From positions 248,001 to 312,000 of the forward strand of contig BLZA01000021.1 of the NCBI GenBank assembly GCA_013423385.1: a stretch of 64,000 nt of DNA, in the 5' to 3' direction. Shown here one piece after another: positions 35,882 to 46,681 of this stretch; within the stretch, counting starts at the first letter, position 1, and each line of letters begins with the position of its first letter. The notes beneath the pieces were generated by a model. It searched no databases, was not told the origin of the DNA, and worked only from the letters and a program-made list of their open reading frames with translations. Position numbers and translations under genes: made by a program. This DNA is from Naganishia liquefaciens (Eukaryota; Basidiomycota; Tremellomycetes; Filobasidiales; Filobasidiaceae).

Positions 35882-37889
35882 ATGGCATACGGAGCAATCC
35901 CCCCGCCCATCAACACGGCGCCCCTTCCGACGCTCGCATACCCGTTGCCCAACGGCCACAGGCTGACTATCCACCCCGTCACGGCCCATACGGCGCCGCT
36001 CGAGTTGGCGCAGTTCTTGCATGGCGTGTTTAACGAGGAGCTTGCCAGTGAGTTGCCGTGGCCGATGCCTTTGCGATTCATAGGCTCACACTTGCTTTTG
36101 TGGTACAGGTGGAAGGACGTACCCGCAGGAAGGACCGCTCACGCTCGAGGCGTTTACCGCGTATTTCTTTGGCGCGACGGCGTTGATTGGCGTGGTTTCA
36201 GAGGCAAAGGTAGAGCCGGGAGGGGAGGGGGAGAGGGTAGAGGTCGGGTTGGAGGAGGCGTGTGCGGGGAGGAAGTGGGAGGAGTGTGTGGGTGGGACGT
36301 ATTATGTGTAGGTCCGAGCCGAGCGTCGAGCGAAGCGACCCGAGCGACCGAAGGGAGCGAGACTCTTTCCGAGCGAAGCGAGAATACCAGCGCCGCAGGC
36401 AATGATTTCCGAGCGCGCCGTAGGGCGTGCGAGAATAGGAGGTGCCGCAGGCAAGGGATCCCGAGGCCGTCGTAGGACGGCCGAGCGTACCGTCGAGCGA
36501 AGCGAGGAACCTCCTCTCGTCGAGCGAAGCGAGGAACCTCCTCTCGTCGAGCGAAGCGAGGAAACCTCCTGTCGTCGAGCGAAGCGAGGAAACCTCCTGT
36601 CGTCGAGCGAAGCGAGGAAACCTCCTCTCGCGCGAGGAAACCTTTCTTCTCGAGTGACAGGGAGAACAAGACGCGCGCAGGGAGCGTGAGACTTTGTCGA
36701 GCATAGCGAGAACGCAGGCTCCACGACGAGAGATTCTTGACGCCATCGACTCGGCTCGGACATCAGTGTCTTCACAGCAGCGAGGTTTCACGGCGCCACC
36801 GACGAGGAATATCCAACGCCGTCGCCGGACAATCGCGCATTCCGCCAGCGCGACGCCCTTGCGTTTCGGGCGACTGTGTTTCTGGCCATCGAGCGAGGAA
36901 ATCAGCGCTTCGCGAGCGCGAGCGAACGCTCAAATTTCCAAGCCTAGCAGCGAACTGTCTGTTTAGCCAAGCGATGCAAACCACGAGCGCAGGGGGACGA
37001 TAACCTGGTTGCCACAACGAGAATCCGCGTCTCAAAGACAAGAGAACAGCTCGTCAAGGCCGCTGGAGGTTGGGGACATACTCGGTAGACATCGAGCGCA
37101 ATGCGGTCTTCAGCCGAAAGGCAGACAGCCTCCAAGCGAGTTGGAAAAAGAGAGGCCGAGCGATAAATTCGCCTACAAGCATTGTTCTGTATTCTGGCGA
37201 CAGCCCGTCTCGCCGGCAAAGTCTAATCCGCATCTTCATCGCGAAGCGGAAAGCCATTATTTCCACGAGCGCTGGTCCAGCGTCGAACACTTGGCGCGCC
37301 TCAAGCCATCTCTTGGGTCTATGCATCGACGGGCGAAAGGACAGCGACTCGGGCCTAGAGAAAATTCCCATGATGCGCAAGATCCTGACTCCCCGTTCTT
37401 GAAAGTAAACCAAACTACCCCGGTCGAGCGTCACATGTGAGTCCTTCACCCGCCGTTCCTACACGCTACTAACCCCTCGCCAGAACTGCGCAAGTATTCT
37501 TCCATTCCCTTTCGTCTCACCCCTAACGCTCCGCACAGAACGCAGGCTTCCTCATCCCGCCCACCTTTCGCGGCCTGAAAATCGGCAAAACGCTCGGCAA
37601 GTCGTACCTCTTCTACGGCCCGGCACTCGGCTACCGTGGATCCGTCTTCAACCTGGTCTTCAAGAGTACGCCGGGGGTTCCCTTGTCCGCAGCGAATGGA
37701 GGCTAATACACTGCACAAGACAACTATGCGTCCCTCGCGATCTGGGACAGCCTTGGCTTCAGCCGGGTCGGACTCATTCCCAAGGCCGGACGACTCAAGA
37801 CGGGCCCCAATGGCGAGGAAGAGTATGTCGATGCCGTGGTCATCTGGAAGAGCTTTGTCGAGGGCGAGGAAGAGAAGCCGACTGCATGA
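35882..37889 (+). CDS. GNAT-family N-acetyltransferase (Spt10-like)
   Basis: About 228 aa in six exons. It starts MAYGAIPPPINTAPLPTLAY. Exons join as EELA-SGRTYPQEGPLT, then TYYV-KPNYPGRASH, NC, NAGFLIPPTFRGLKIG, and LVFK-NNYASLAIWDSLGFSR, ending in KSFVEGEEEKPTA. GNAT motif A is visible as IPPTFRGLKIGKTLGKSY (R-x-x-x-x-G type acetyl-CoA loop), and motif B as NNYASLAIWDSLGF. The NAGF block preceded by PGR-SH matches fungal Spt10-like acetyltransferases; there is no separate DNA-binding domain. Two oddities: a 1098-nt intron (36308-37405) filled with repeats, and a 6-nt exon (37484-37489) followed by a GC-AG intron. The gene is tail-to-tail with the first NAB2 copy, 71 bp apart. Confidence 0.82.
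36492..36629 (+). repeat. Tandem array, five units of 27-28 bp, inside the GNAT gene intron
   Basis: Five head-to-tail units, each beginning GTCGAGCGAAGCGAGGAA and ending CCTCCTSTC; the first two are 27 bp and the others 28 bp. Near-identical units imply recent amplification. Isolated cores (GAGCGAAGCGA) lie nearby at about 36330 and 36375, with a degraded one near 36700. Units are contiguous without unique spacers, so this is not a CRISPR array. Confidence 0.9.
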
Positions 37890-37960
37890 GGAAATCAAGG
37901 GAAAAAAGAAACATGCAGTGCTCTGTAGGATACAACATTCTTAAGTTACACGGCATTTCG

Positions 37961-40162
37961 CTACATGTCAACCTTGATATCATCTGTCCCCGCCTCGGCC
38001 GCGCCCTCGCCAAGGCCCGAACCGGGCAACACCTTTTCCGGCTCGACTTCGCCGCCAAACGTCCGATCGATGAGCTGCCCGTGTGCCTCCTTGACCTTGT
38101 GCGGCGAGATCCATTCCTTGTGCACCGATTCTCCGGGAAGTTTACGTCCCGGTGGATGTGAGAATGGACAGTCGGCTGCGTGTACGCCATGTCAGCCAAA
38201 AAAAAATCATGCGGTAATACCCCTCGTACGCACCCTTGAAACACCGGATGCCGAAATTACACGGGCGTCGATTATCATGAGTGAACCGGCACTTTGTATT
38301 TAGGCATCCGGCACCAAAGCGACACGGCACCGGGATCATCCCGTTCAAAGGCTTGCCCGGTATCGGTTTGGCTACGCCCTCGTCTCCCTCTGCGCCGTCG
38401 ACCTTCATCGCGGATGCGCCGGCCAACTTGCGCGTGAGGGCCGGCGGAGGAATGACGTTGCCGTCGGCGTCTTCATGACGGAACTGGCAATTAGGATTCG
38501 TGCATTCTGCAAAGCGGCACAGGACTTTCGAGGGGCCCGTGCCTTCTACATGCCGAGATATCAGACAAACGCATTATCGCAGTCGCTCTTGGCTGCTCAC
38601 CATTGACCTGCGCTGGACTAATATGACTATAAGGGCAATCTGGATCTTTGCATCCTTTGCCATCCGGACACGATTCAGTCCGCAACACCATCCCCGTCGA
38701 TTCTGTCGCGACGGGACTCGGATGCGAGTACGGGCAACGCTTGACCGCACAGCCGATGCCGAATTTGCAGATCTCGGGCGAGGTGGGTTTTTCCGGCAAG
38801 GGTGCCTCGTTGACGAGCGTGCGATTGCCGGCAGGCGGACCGGGCGGTCGCGTGACCGGCTGGGAGCCCTTATGACGCCCTGATGGCGGAGGCAGCTGGC
38901 CGTTATTCTGCATCGCTTGTTCCATTTGCATGGCCTGTTCCATTTGCTGCAGCATTGCCTGCTGCATCATCATTTGCATCTGCATCTGCATCATCTCATC
39001 CGGTGGCTGGGATAGGGCATCAGGATACGCTTGACGACGCCCTCTTTTCACACTCACCTGCATCGGACCGCCACCCTGCATCGCTTGCTCCATCTGCGCC
39101 ATCTGCTGCATCATCATTTGCATCTGCATCATTTGTTCTGGAGGCGGCATCATCATGCCCTGCATCGCCATGGGATCCGGCCCACCTCCGGGGAATGGCG
39201 GAGGCGCAAACCCGGGATTCGGTCCCCGTGGTGGTTGATTAGGCCGCTGATAAGGGTGATCTGAGGATGAAAATCAGCTGACGTCGTCTATATTTCCAGA
39301 TCATACTCACGGGCATTGGCGCCGTGGTGTCCTCCGCGTCCACGTCCGTGACCCCTTCCCCTTGCGAAATTTGGCCCAGGCTGAAACGCGCCGGGGTGAT
39401 TCGACGGTCCACCCATGTTTCGATTCATTTTCGGATGACGTTCATTCATGCCATCCTGTCTGCCATCCCGCACACCCCTGCCGTCGCCCATCTCCTGATC
39501 CCGGGTCTGTGACGGTCCGCTCGGCGGCACTGTCTTTTCCGTGACTGGCGCTGAAGCTGTCTGCGTCGGGGCGTCCGTCTGCACATCCATGGCGTCCGTG
39601 GACTCCGATGCACTCGTCGCTGGCGGTGCGGTTGCTGCGCCTGAGGCTATTGCGGAAGCTCGTGAGAATAGCCATGGCGTAAAGGTGGGATCTGAACAAA
39701 TCCGGTCAGTATGCAACAAGGCGTCACTGAGCAAGACTTGTACCGAAATCGGCGCCCTGAACTGTAACGAGGGAGTGGTGAGCTAGAGTCTAGCAACCGT
39801 CGAGCAGACTGCTTACTTTCAGTGAGTTCCTCGTTAATCTGGTCTATAGGACCGATGGATCAGCCTGCTGAAAGACATCCCTCGGGGCAATGCGTACCTG
39901 CAGTCTTCTGGTTGACTATGGACGACAGACGTTCAGCCATTTGCGCACGGTTTGCAAAACTAGACTCACTCAGCATCACGGCGACATACTCCGCCATGGT
40001 CGAGTCATCCGCCTCTGACATTCCCCTGACGACCAACTCGGTCTGGATATCATCCTGCAGAACAGCGACGGTCAGCTGTCCATATCGGTGGGAAACCCGT
40101 GGATGCAATCGTACCTGCAGCCGCTTTGCGTCCTGGGACCCTGCGATTATATGGTTGGACAT
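37961..40162 (-). CDS. NAB2: NAB2-type poly(A)-RNA-binding protein, copy A
   Basis: Nuclear poly(A)-binding zinc-finger protein acting in mRNA 3'-end control and export. It starts MSNHIIAGSQDAKRLQ. The N-terminal helical domain continues over introns (DDIQTELVVRGMSEADDST, MAEYVAVMLS, VNQKTA, INEELTE). Then comes TPWLFSRASAIASGAA, a Thr/Ser linker, an RGG-like stretch (RGRGHGRGRGGHHG), two blocks of Met/Gln repeats (MQMQMMMQQMAQMEQ), and five CCCH fingers. Fingers start ICKFGIGC, ESCPDGKGC, VLCRFAEC, VPCRFGAGC and RPCNFGIRC, each ending Cys-x3-His. The stop at 37961 follows DDIKVDM. Yeast Nab2 has seven fingers; five are seen here. About 560 aa. It is directly followed upstream by a paralogous copy with the same exon plan. 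Confidence 0.88.
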
Positions 40163-40487
40163 GATTAAATGTGGGCGCAAAGTGGTCGCCTCGTATATCC
40201 AAGTTGTGAACCAGATATCTACCTATTACGCGTGCATGTCTTTCAGAAAGGGAGCAGCAGCAATCGGCACTTTGCGGAGAATGATGAAGTGATGTCCGTG
40301 GGGCGCCACGCGCCCTGTCCCAGCTGTCGTCTCGGTATCCTCCTCTGTAACTGCCTTGCGTCACTTCCAGTTGCGAGCAGATCCAGTCGATACCAAGAAC
40401 CAAGATAAAGAGGTGGATCCAGAATGCTGTATGCTATGATGTATACACGCTACAACTGTTCCCACTGCCGCCTCAAGCTCAAACACA

Positions 40488-42799
40488 TCAACCCATCTCC
40501 ACCTTGATATCCTCCTGCGGCTCCGTCTTGACGTTCAGCCCCGAGCCCGGCAAGACTTTCTCGACCGGCGCAGTTTCCCCTCCGAATGATCGATCCACAA
40601 GCGAGGAATCCTTGGGCTTGTACGGCGCGAATCCTTCCTTGCCGATAGAATCACCACCGCCAACCTTGCGGCCAGGAGGATGCGAATACGGGCAGTCGGC
40701 TAGAAAGACGGTCAGCAGATGCACCAGAATGGTTCGCGAATTACCCACCTTTGAAGCACTTGATGCCAAAGTTGCAGGGTTTCCGGTTGTCGTGGATAAA
40801 CTTGCACTTGGCATTGGTACATCCGGCCCCGAATTTGCAAGGAACCGGTATTGTGCCGTTCAGCGGCTTGCCCGGTATAGGCCGAGCAGAGCCGCTCTTG
40901 CCCGCTGTGTTTGTGGCAGCATTCATGTCCTGATCCATCGTGATTTCAACGTCGCCCTGCGCGGCCGGCTCATCCGTCTCCATATCGGAAGACGCCGCAA
41001 GCTTCTTCGTGAGCGCAGGCGGAGGAATCGGATTGCCATTCGCGTCTTCGTGTCGATATTGACATGCCGGGTTTGTGCAGTCTGGGTATTTGCACAGGAT
41101 TTTGGACGGTCCGCTGTCTCCTGCACTCCCGAGATGAGTAAGCACATTCTAGCGTCCGACGATCACACTCACCATTGATTTGCGCCGGACTGACATGACT
41201 GAACGGACAATCAGGGTCTTTGCACTCCCTGCCATTCGGGCACGCTTCCGAGCGTAGTACAATACCGCTGGCCTGCGTCGCCGCGGGGCTGGGATGCGAA
41301 TATGTGCACCGTTTGTTAGTGCAGCCGACTCCGAATTTACAAATCTCGACAGATGTCGGTGCGTCCGGTAATGCTGTCTCGTTGATGAGTGATCTGTTCC
41401 CGACGACGGTGCCGGCTGGTCTAGCACTGATGGTGTGGTCGCCAATCTGCTGTTGTGGTTGCGCGCTGATGTGACGGCGGTGTATTGATGGTCGCTGCTG
41501 GAGGACCAGATCAGTTGCGCCCACCAAAGAGTCGCGCGGTCTTACTTGAGCGGCCACTCCTCCATTTCCCTGTATCGCCTGAGCCATTTGCTGCATCATC
41601 ATTTGCATCTGCATCATCTGTTCCTGCTGCTGCATCATGATATTCTGCATGGCAATCGCTTCCTGTCCACCTGGGAAGGCTGGTGGGAAGAAGCCGTTGT
41701 TTTGGGGCCCGCGGTGATGCATAGGTCGTTGATAGGGATCTGGTAAGGGCGTCAGAGCGAGATTGCCAACCTCTCCGACACGACTTACGACCATTCTGGC
41801 CATGGAAACCTCCTCGACCACGAATCGATCCTCTTCCACGCTGCGACCCTGGCACACCCATGTGGAACTCGGGCGCGTGGTGATTCAGCGGTGGACCTCC
41901 CAGCCTCTCCATAAGACTCTTTCCAGCCCCATTGGCGCCAGTATGCCTGCTATCCCGCGCATCGGGGTCCATCATGTCGTCGTCACGCATCGCTCTTGGT
42001 CCACTAGGTGTATGTCGATTGCCACCCAGAGACCGCCGTTTGTTCTCCTCTGACCGCGAAGCTTCAGGCGAAAATCCACGCTTAATGCCTTGCGGTGCAT
42101 GCGTTCGGACAGGCTGACTGGCAAGAGGCGCCAACGCGTGCGACAGCAGTCGTGGTCCAGCATTTCCCGCTGGACGGCCAGAGCGGCCCAATCCTGTTGT
42201 GCTGGTATCCATGGCCTCCCCGCCCGAATCCTCCTGGACGACCGGTTGCAGGTCGGCTTGAGGCGCTGCCGGTCCGAGAGCGATTGCCGCGGCTCGCGCG
42301 AATAGCCATGGCGTGAATGAAGGATCTGTAGAGGGGTCAGTGGATTCAAGCGAGAAAAGGAAATGTATATACCGAAATCGAGTCCCTGGACTGTAGGCGA
42401 CAGAATCAATAACTGCAGGAACGCCGCGAGGGAATGTTTACTCACGATCCGAAAGCTCTTCATTGATTTGGTCTATGCCGCAGATTTAAGTCAATCTATG
42501 TCCGTACATCCTCACCAGTAGTCTTTAACATACCAGACGTTTTCTGGTTGACTGCAGAGACCAAAGTTCAGTACTCATATCACTTTCTTTCCTTACGGTA
42601 CTCACTCAACATAACAGTCACGTATTCGGCCATTGTCGAATCCTCCGCATCCGCTGTTCCCCTGCGTACCAGCTCGTTTTGGATATCATCCTACACCAAA
42701 AAAGGATATGAGTGAATCTTCCCTTTAACAACGAGACCATAATAGGCGTACTTGAAGCTGTTTTGCCTCTTGCGATCCGGCTGTGATTACGACCGACAT
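40488..42799 (-). CDS. NAB2: NAB2-type poly(A)-RNA-binding protein, copy B
   Basis: Paralogue of the gene at 37961-40162, same strand, 325 bp apart. It starts MSVVITAGSQEAKQLQ. The Nab2 N-terminal domain reads DDIQNELVRRGTADAEDST, MAEYVTVMLS, VNQKTS, DQINEELSD over introns at the same places as in copy A. Next come TPWLFARAAAIALG, a longer Arg/Gly/His linker (GSQRGRGSIRGRGGFHG), one Met/Gln block (MQMQMMMQQMAQ) and five CCCH fingers. These begin ICKFGVGC, EACPNGREC, ILCKYPDC, VPCKFGAGC and KPCNFGIKC. The C-terminus is NVKTEPQEDIKVEMG. Both copies look intact. The two differ mainly in linkers and number of Met/Gln blocks. About 600 aa. Confidence 0.88.
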
Positions 42800-43136
42800 T
42801 GTGATTTCCGGGATATAGGAAAGAATCACGTTCTGCTGTGTACTATTGCGTCCCACGTACGCAGACACAAGCAAAAAAGTATGTGTGCTATCGACTCTCG
42901 GAGGCTTCATTCTCCCCTTATGGGAAACCAGTGCATGCTCGCTAGGGACAGAAAGGCTGAGCAATCGAAGCGGCGATCGGAATGGCCATGTCCGCGCCTT
43001 TCGCCACCTGAATCAGCTTTGTAGCTTTTCCTAAGCAAGAAGGCACATCCAAGCCATCATTCATAATACATGCCGTACAGATCTACAAAGCGATACAACG
43101 TCCGCCAGAGCGCCAAATCTTTCCCATCACTGCTTC

Positions 43137-46100
43137 TTCTGCTGCGCAGCCTGTAAGGCAGTCTTTCTCAGGAAAACTGCTTTTCGCTCTGGCTTCAAAC
43201 ACTTACAAGCAGAGCCAAAAGATCGCTCATACCTGGGGCTACCGATGGCGCGGTGGGTATAATTGGTGCGGTAACAGGCATGGCTGTCGGAGCCGCGGAC
43301 GGATAGGGATAAGCTGGTGCGACAGGGGTTGGGGCATTCGCGGGCGGCGCGCTCGGCGGAACGCCATTCGTGGGCGCAGTCGGAGAATAGGCCGTCGGCT
43401 GAACGGGGAGAGGGTACCGGCCAAGCCCAGGTACGCCATCTTGTCTCGGTGGCTGCGGCGCTGCAGGGGAATTGTTGTACATAGGATTTGCCGGGGTAGG
43501 TGGGGCAACCGGAGATGCGGCAGCAGCAGGAGTGTAGGCGTTTGCGCCAGGATAGACGTATGCCGATGGGTACGGATACTGCTGAGCAGCTGAGGGTGTG
43601 TATGCGTTGAAGCTCGGTGCATTAGCGGGAGGTCCGGCAGAAGCACTCGTTACGTTTGGAGGAATCGGATATTGGGCTTGCGGAGTAGGTGCCGGTGCAG
43701 GCGGCTTTGGTGCGTTGTTCTGGGTCTGGCTCAGACTGGCCAACAGCTGTACGCAGTGTCAGCCGACCGCAAGCTGGCAGAATTCAATACTCACATCTTG
43801 AATCTTCTTTGCTTCATCAAGTCGTTCAGAAGGCTAACCAAGAGTCAGCATCATGACTCGCATCGCAGCCTCGACTTACGGCTTTGTTTGCCGAGGGAAC
43901 GGACATCATCGTGGCAGAGTCTTCACCGCGCTTTAGACTTGCACCTGACGAGTATGGCGCCGCTAGACGCTGTTCAGCTCGCGGATCCTCGACTCGCGAA
44001 GGGGCACTTACGCCTCGAATAGCCATGATCGGGACTTCGGTCACGCTCATCAGCTCGATCTCCACGACCTCGACCGCGTCCCCCACGGCTTCTTCCAGCA
44101 CCCGCCGGAACGCTGTCGCAGACGCGTCAGAAAGAACGATGAATGCACGAGCTCAAACCCGACTCACCCTGAGCGAGCGATATCCGGGAAATCCCAGATG
44201 AAGCGGACCTGCATTTCAGAGTCTAGGAACGGTCGACCACCAAGAGCGTCAAAGGCATCAACGGCCGCCTGTCGCGAGAAGGGTTAGATAGGGTTCCCCG
44301 TCTGCGTGAAATAGACTTGCCCTTGCATCAAAGTATTCGACAATCTTTTTGCTAGATGACCAAGAGCAATCAGCATGCGCACAGTTCAGCACTCGAGCAA
44401 ACATACTCTGGTGACGGCCCATTTCGGATGTCCTTGATTTGTCCGTACATGGAGAACGCCCGCTGCACATCCTCGTTCGTGATCGGTCGTCCACTCTTTA
44501 ATCGGAGCTCGAGCGCACCCTGATTTCCGCCGCAAGGTCAGACACGCCCCTTGCTCCTCGGCCCGCTCACTTGCCTGATTCTTCTCGCGCGTACATTCGC
44601 CGCTGACCTCTTCGGCTTTTGGCAGACTGAAGTGCACATCAATCTGAGGCGAGGCAATCAGGCGTTGCTCTTTCTGTGAATCTCGCCGACGTCTTACAGG
44701 CCGTCCATTCACCAAGCTATTATGCATGCCCTCTCTCGCTTGCTCGGCTCCTCGTAGGTCAAACTGCATACCTATATGAGCTTCTCATCAAGATTTCCTT
44801 CACACCCGATACGCACATAAGTGATAAACGCCATCCCCCGCGTCGCGATAATATCGAAAAACGTCTTGATCTCGCCGTACCGCTCAAAGTTTGCTCGAAT
44901 CTGCTGCGAATCCGCGCCATACTGCTCGGAAAAAGAGTCTCACTCTTTAGAATCCATCCCTCGGGACAAGAGGCGAGCTTGTGCTCGGCAACTCACGTTG
45001 ACGTTTCGGACGAACAGCGTTCGGCAAGGACGTTCGTGCTGCACGCGCACATCGACGGGTTTCTCTCGTCTCGCGGGAAAAGGAGCAGGGCCGCCGCGAT
45101 CGTTGAAGCGGGATAAGTTGGAGTTGTCATATCCTGAAGAGAAGAGGGGGAATGAGGCAAAGGAATAGGGGTAAGTCGCTCGTTGAATGATTGAATATGG
45201 ACGCCGTCGAGTGGGGAGCGTTTCGTCGGTCGGCTTTCACGCGAGATCACAATGGATTCCGCACACTCAGGTTCAGATATCCCCTCACGGACGGCTGGCA
45301 GGATCGCTTGCCCGATATCGATGGTACGATGGTGCTCAGGGACAAGCCGGCGATGAACGCTCGAAAGTCGCTTATGGCTGAATTCCAATGTAGCCTATCC
45401 TTGTCTGGTTTCAAGCGATCTTTCAGGTAGCACTGAGGAATTCGTTTGTTGAAAGGCGTGGTATATGCGCGACGAAAAAAGGCCCTTATGCGCTCAGGCG
45501 GCGAAAGGTCGCTCAAGGTGAACGCTCAAGATGAACGCTCAAGTCGAACTGGGTCTGATTGGCTTGCTTATTTGGGCGATTGAGGTGACGATGCGGCGAG
45601 GCCCTCATCTCATTGAGCCAACGAGCGGAAGCATGTCCAAACGACGACGGGAGAATTTCCGCAAAGGCCGAGAAACCGGCTGACTGAATGTCTTCCGAAA
45701 TTGCACAACGGCAAAGGGCCGAATACGTTCCCGAGTATCGATGCGCAGAGTCCGATATCTGATGGGATACGCTCGCCTTTGCGGAAAATTCTTTCGATTT
45801 TGCGAATGATCCTCACGACGTCTCGGGCTCCTCACCCGTGACACTGGTCTCACGAGCGACTCCACATCTCACACTCACGAAGACGAAGGAAAAGGGGAGA
45901 AAAGGGACAAAAAAAAAAAACCTGGGCTCACCATCGAATTCATTCCTCGGAGGCGGCGCAAACCCCTGATTTCTCACAAATGGGCCCGAACCCGAGGCGC
46001 CACCCCACGCACCACCGTCATCGTACCCTGCGCCATTCATCCCGCCGCCGCCGCCCGAGAACCCTGGACCGCCGCCACCGGGGTTATGGGCCCCCCACCC

Positions 46101-46415
46101 GGGATTCGCCGCACCACGATCATCAAACTCTCCCCGTCCGCCGCCGCCGCCGCCCTGAAACCCATTCGCACCACCGCCCCTCGGTGGTCGTCCCGCACCT
46201 CCAGCACGAGCCTGCTGTCCGCCCGCCGAGGAACGGTAACCCCCACGCCGCGGTGCGTTACGGTCCGGCCCACCGCGGAATCCTGGTGCGGTCTGGAACG
46301 AAAGCGGGGGCAGGTTTGCGGGACGCATGATGGAGCTGTCGGTTTGGTAGGTTGGGATGTAGTTGGGAGGAGGAGGAGGAGGAGGAGGACCTCCGTAAGG
46401 GTCGTTGTATGCCAT
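43137..46415 (-). CDS. RNA-binding protein with two RRMs (Mei2/Nrd1-like)
   Basis: The first exon, from MAYNDPYGGPPPPPPPPNY at 46415, is Pro- then Gly/Arg-rich (RGG type) and ends NEFDG at 45932. A 798-nt intron joins it to GYDNSNLSRFNDRGG. RRM1 follows: RTLFVRNVNYGADSQQ, GEIKTFFDIIATRGMAFITY and then FDLRGAEQAREGM over an intron; DVHFSLPKAEEV closes it. A second, less typical RRM runs ITNEDVQRAFSMYGQIKDIR, SKKIVEYFDARA, AVDAFDALGGRPF and VRFIWDFPDIARSG. The arrangement, with RPCRTLFVRN and FFDII, is that of Mei2-like proteins, but no third C-terminal RRM is seen. The C-terminal third is Pro/Ala/Tyr-rich and ends SDLLALLAAQQKKQ. Likely cytoplasmic or nuclear mRNA binding; targets unknown. Confidence 0.8.
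45652..45792. repeat. Inverted repeat in the long intron of the RRM gene
   Basis: Left arm AGAATTTCCGCAAAGGCCGA at 45652 is the near-perfect reverse complement of the right arm at 45772-45792 (CTCGCCTTTGCGGAAAATTC, about 21 bp, 2 differences). The spacer is about 100 bp. It could fold as a hairpin in the pre-mRNA or mark the ends of a very small element. Confidence 0.65.
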
Positions 46416-46681
46416 GCTTGGATATATGGGGATGTGCTTGGACGAACGACGACGTGCGAGGGGATGCCGACGTCAACCCCCCCCAAGGCAAGAAGATTAT
46501 CCAGATAGAGCAAGAGACGGACACGCTGCCCCGACTGAGCGGCGGGTGCGCCCCAGGGCCATCGCTTACCTAATCCAGCCAGGGGCATCCCCCCCGCCCT
46601 GCAGATGACGATATCCCCGCCTCGCCTTGCCCCGCCTCACCTCGCCTCTCCCCTCGACCCCTTCGAACCCCATCCAACACC
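46416..46681. promoter_or_regulatory. Divergent promoter region, RRM gene / RAB5
   Basis: The 266 bp between start codons must serve both genes. The RAB5 side is strongly pyrimidine-rich (CGCCTCGCCTTGCCCCGCC), without a TATA box. Confidence 0.5.

Noticed and set aside
36492-36629. Possible CRISPR-like array
   Set aside because: Units are directly joined without unique spacers, and the DNA is eukaryotic.
36402-36791. Overlapping frames with repeated ERSEE / SSEARK peptides
   Set aside because: They are translations of the 27-28-bp tandem DNA array inside an intron; no start context or conserved protein.
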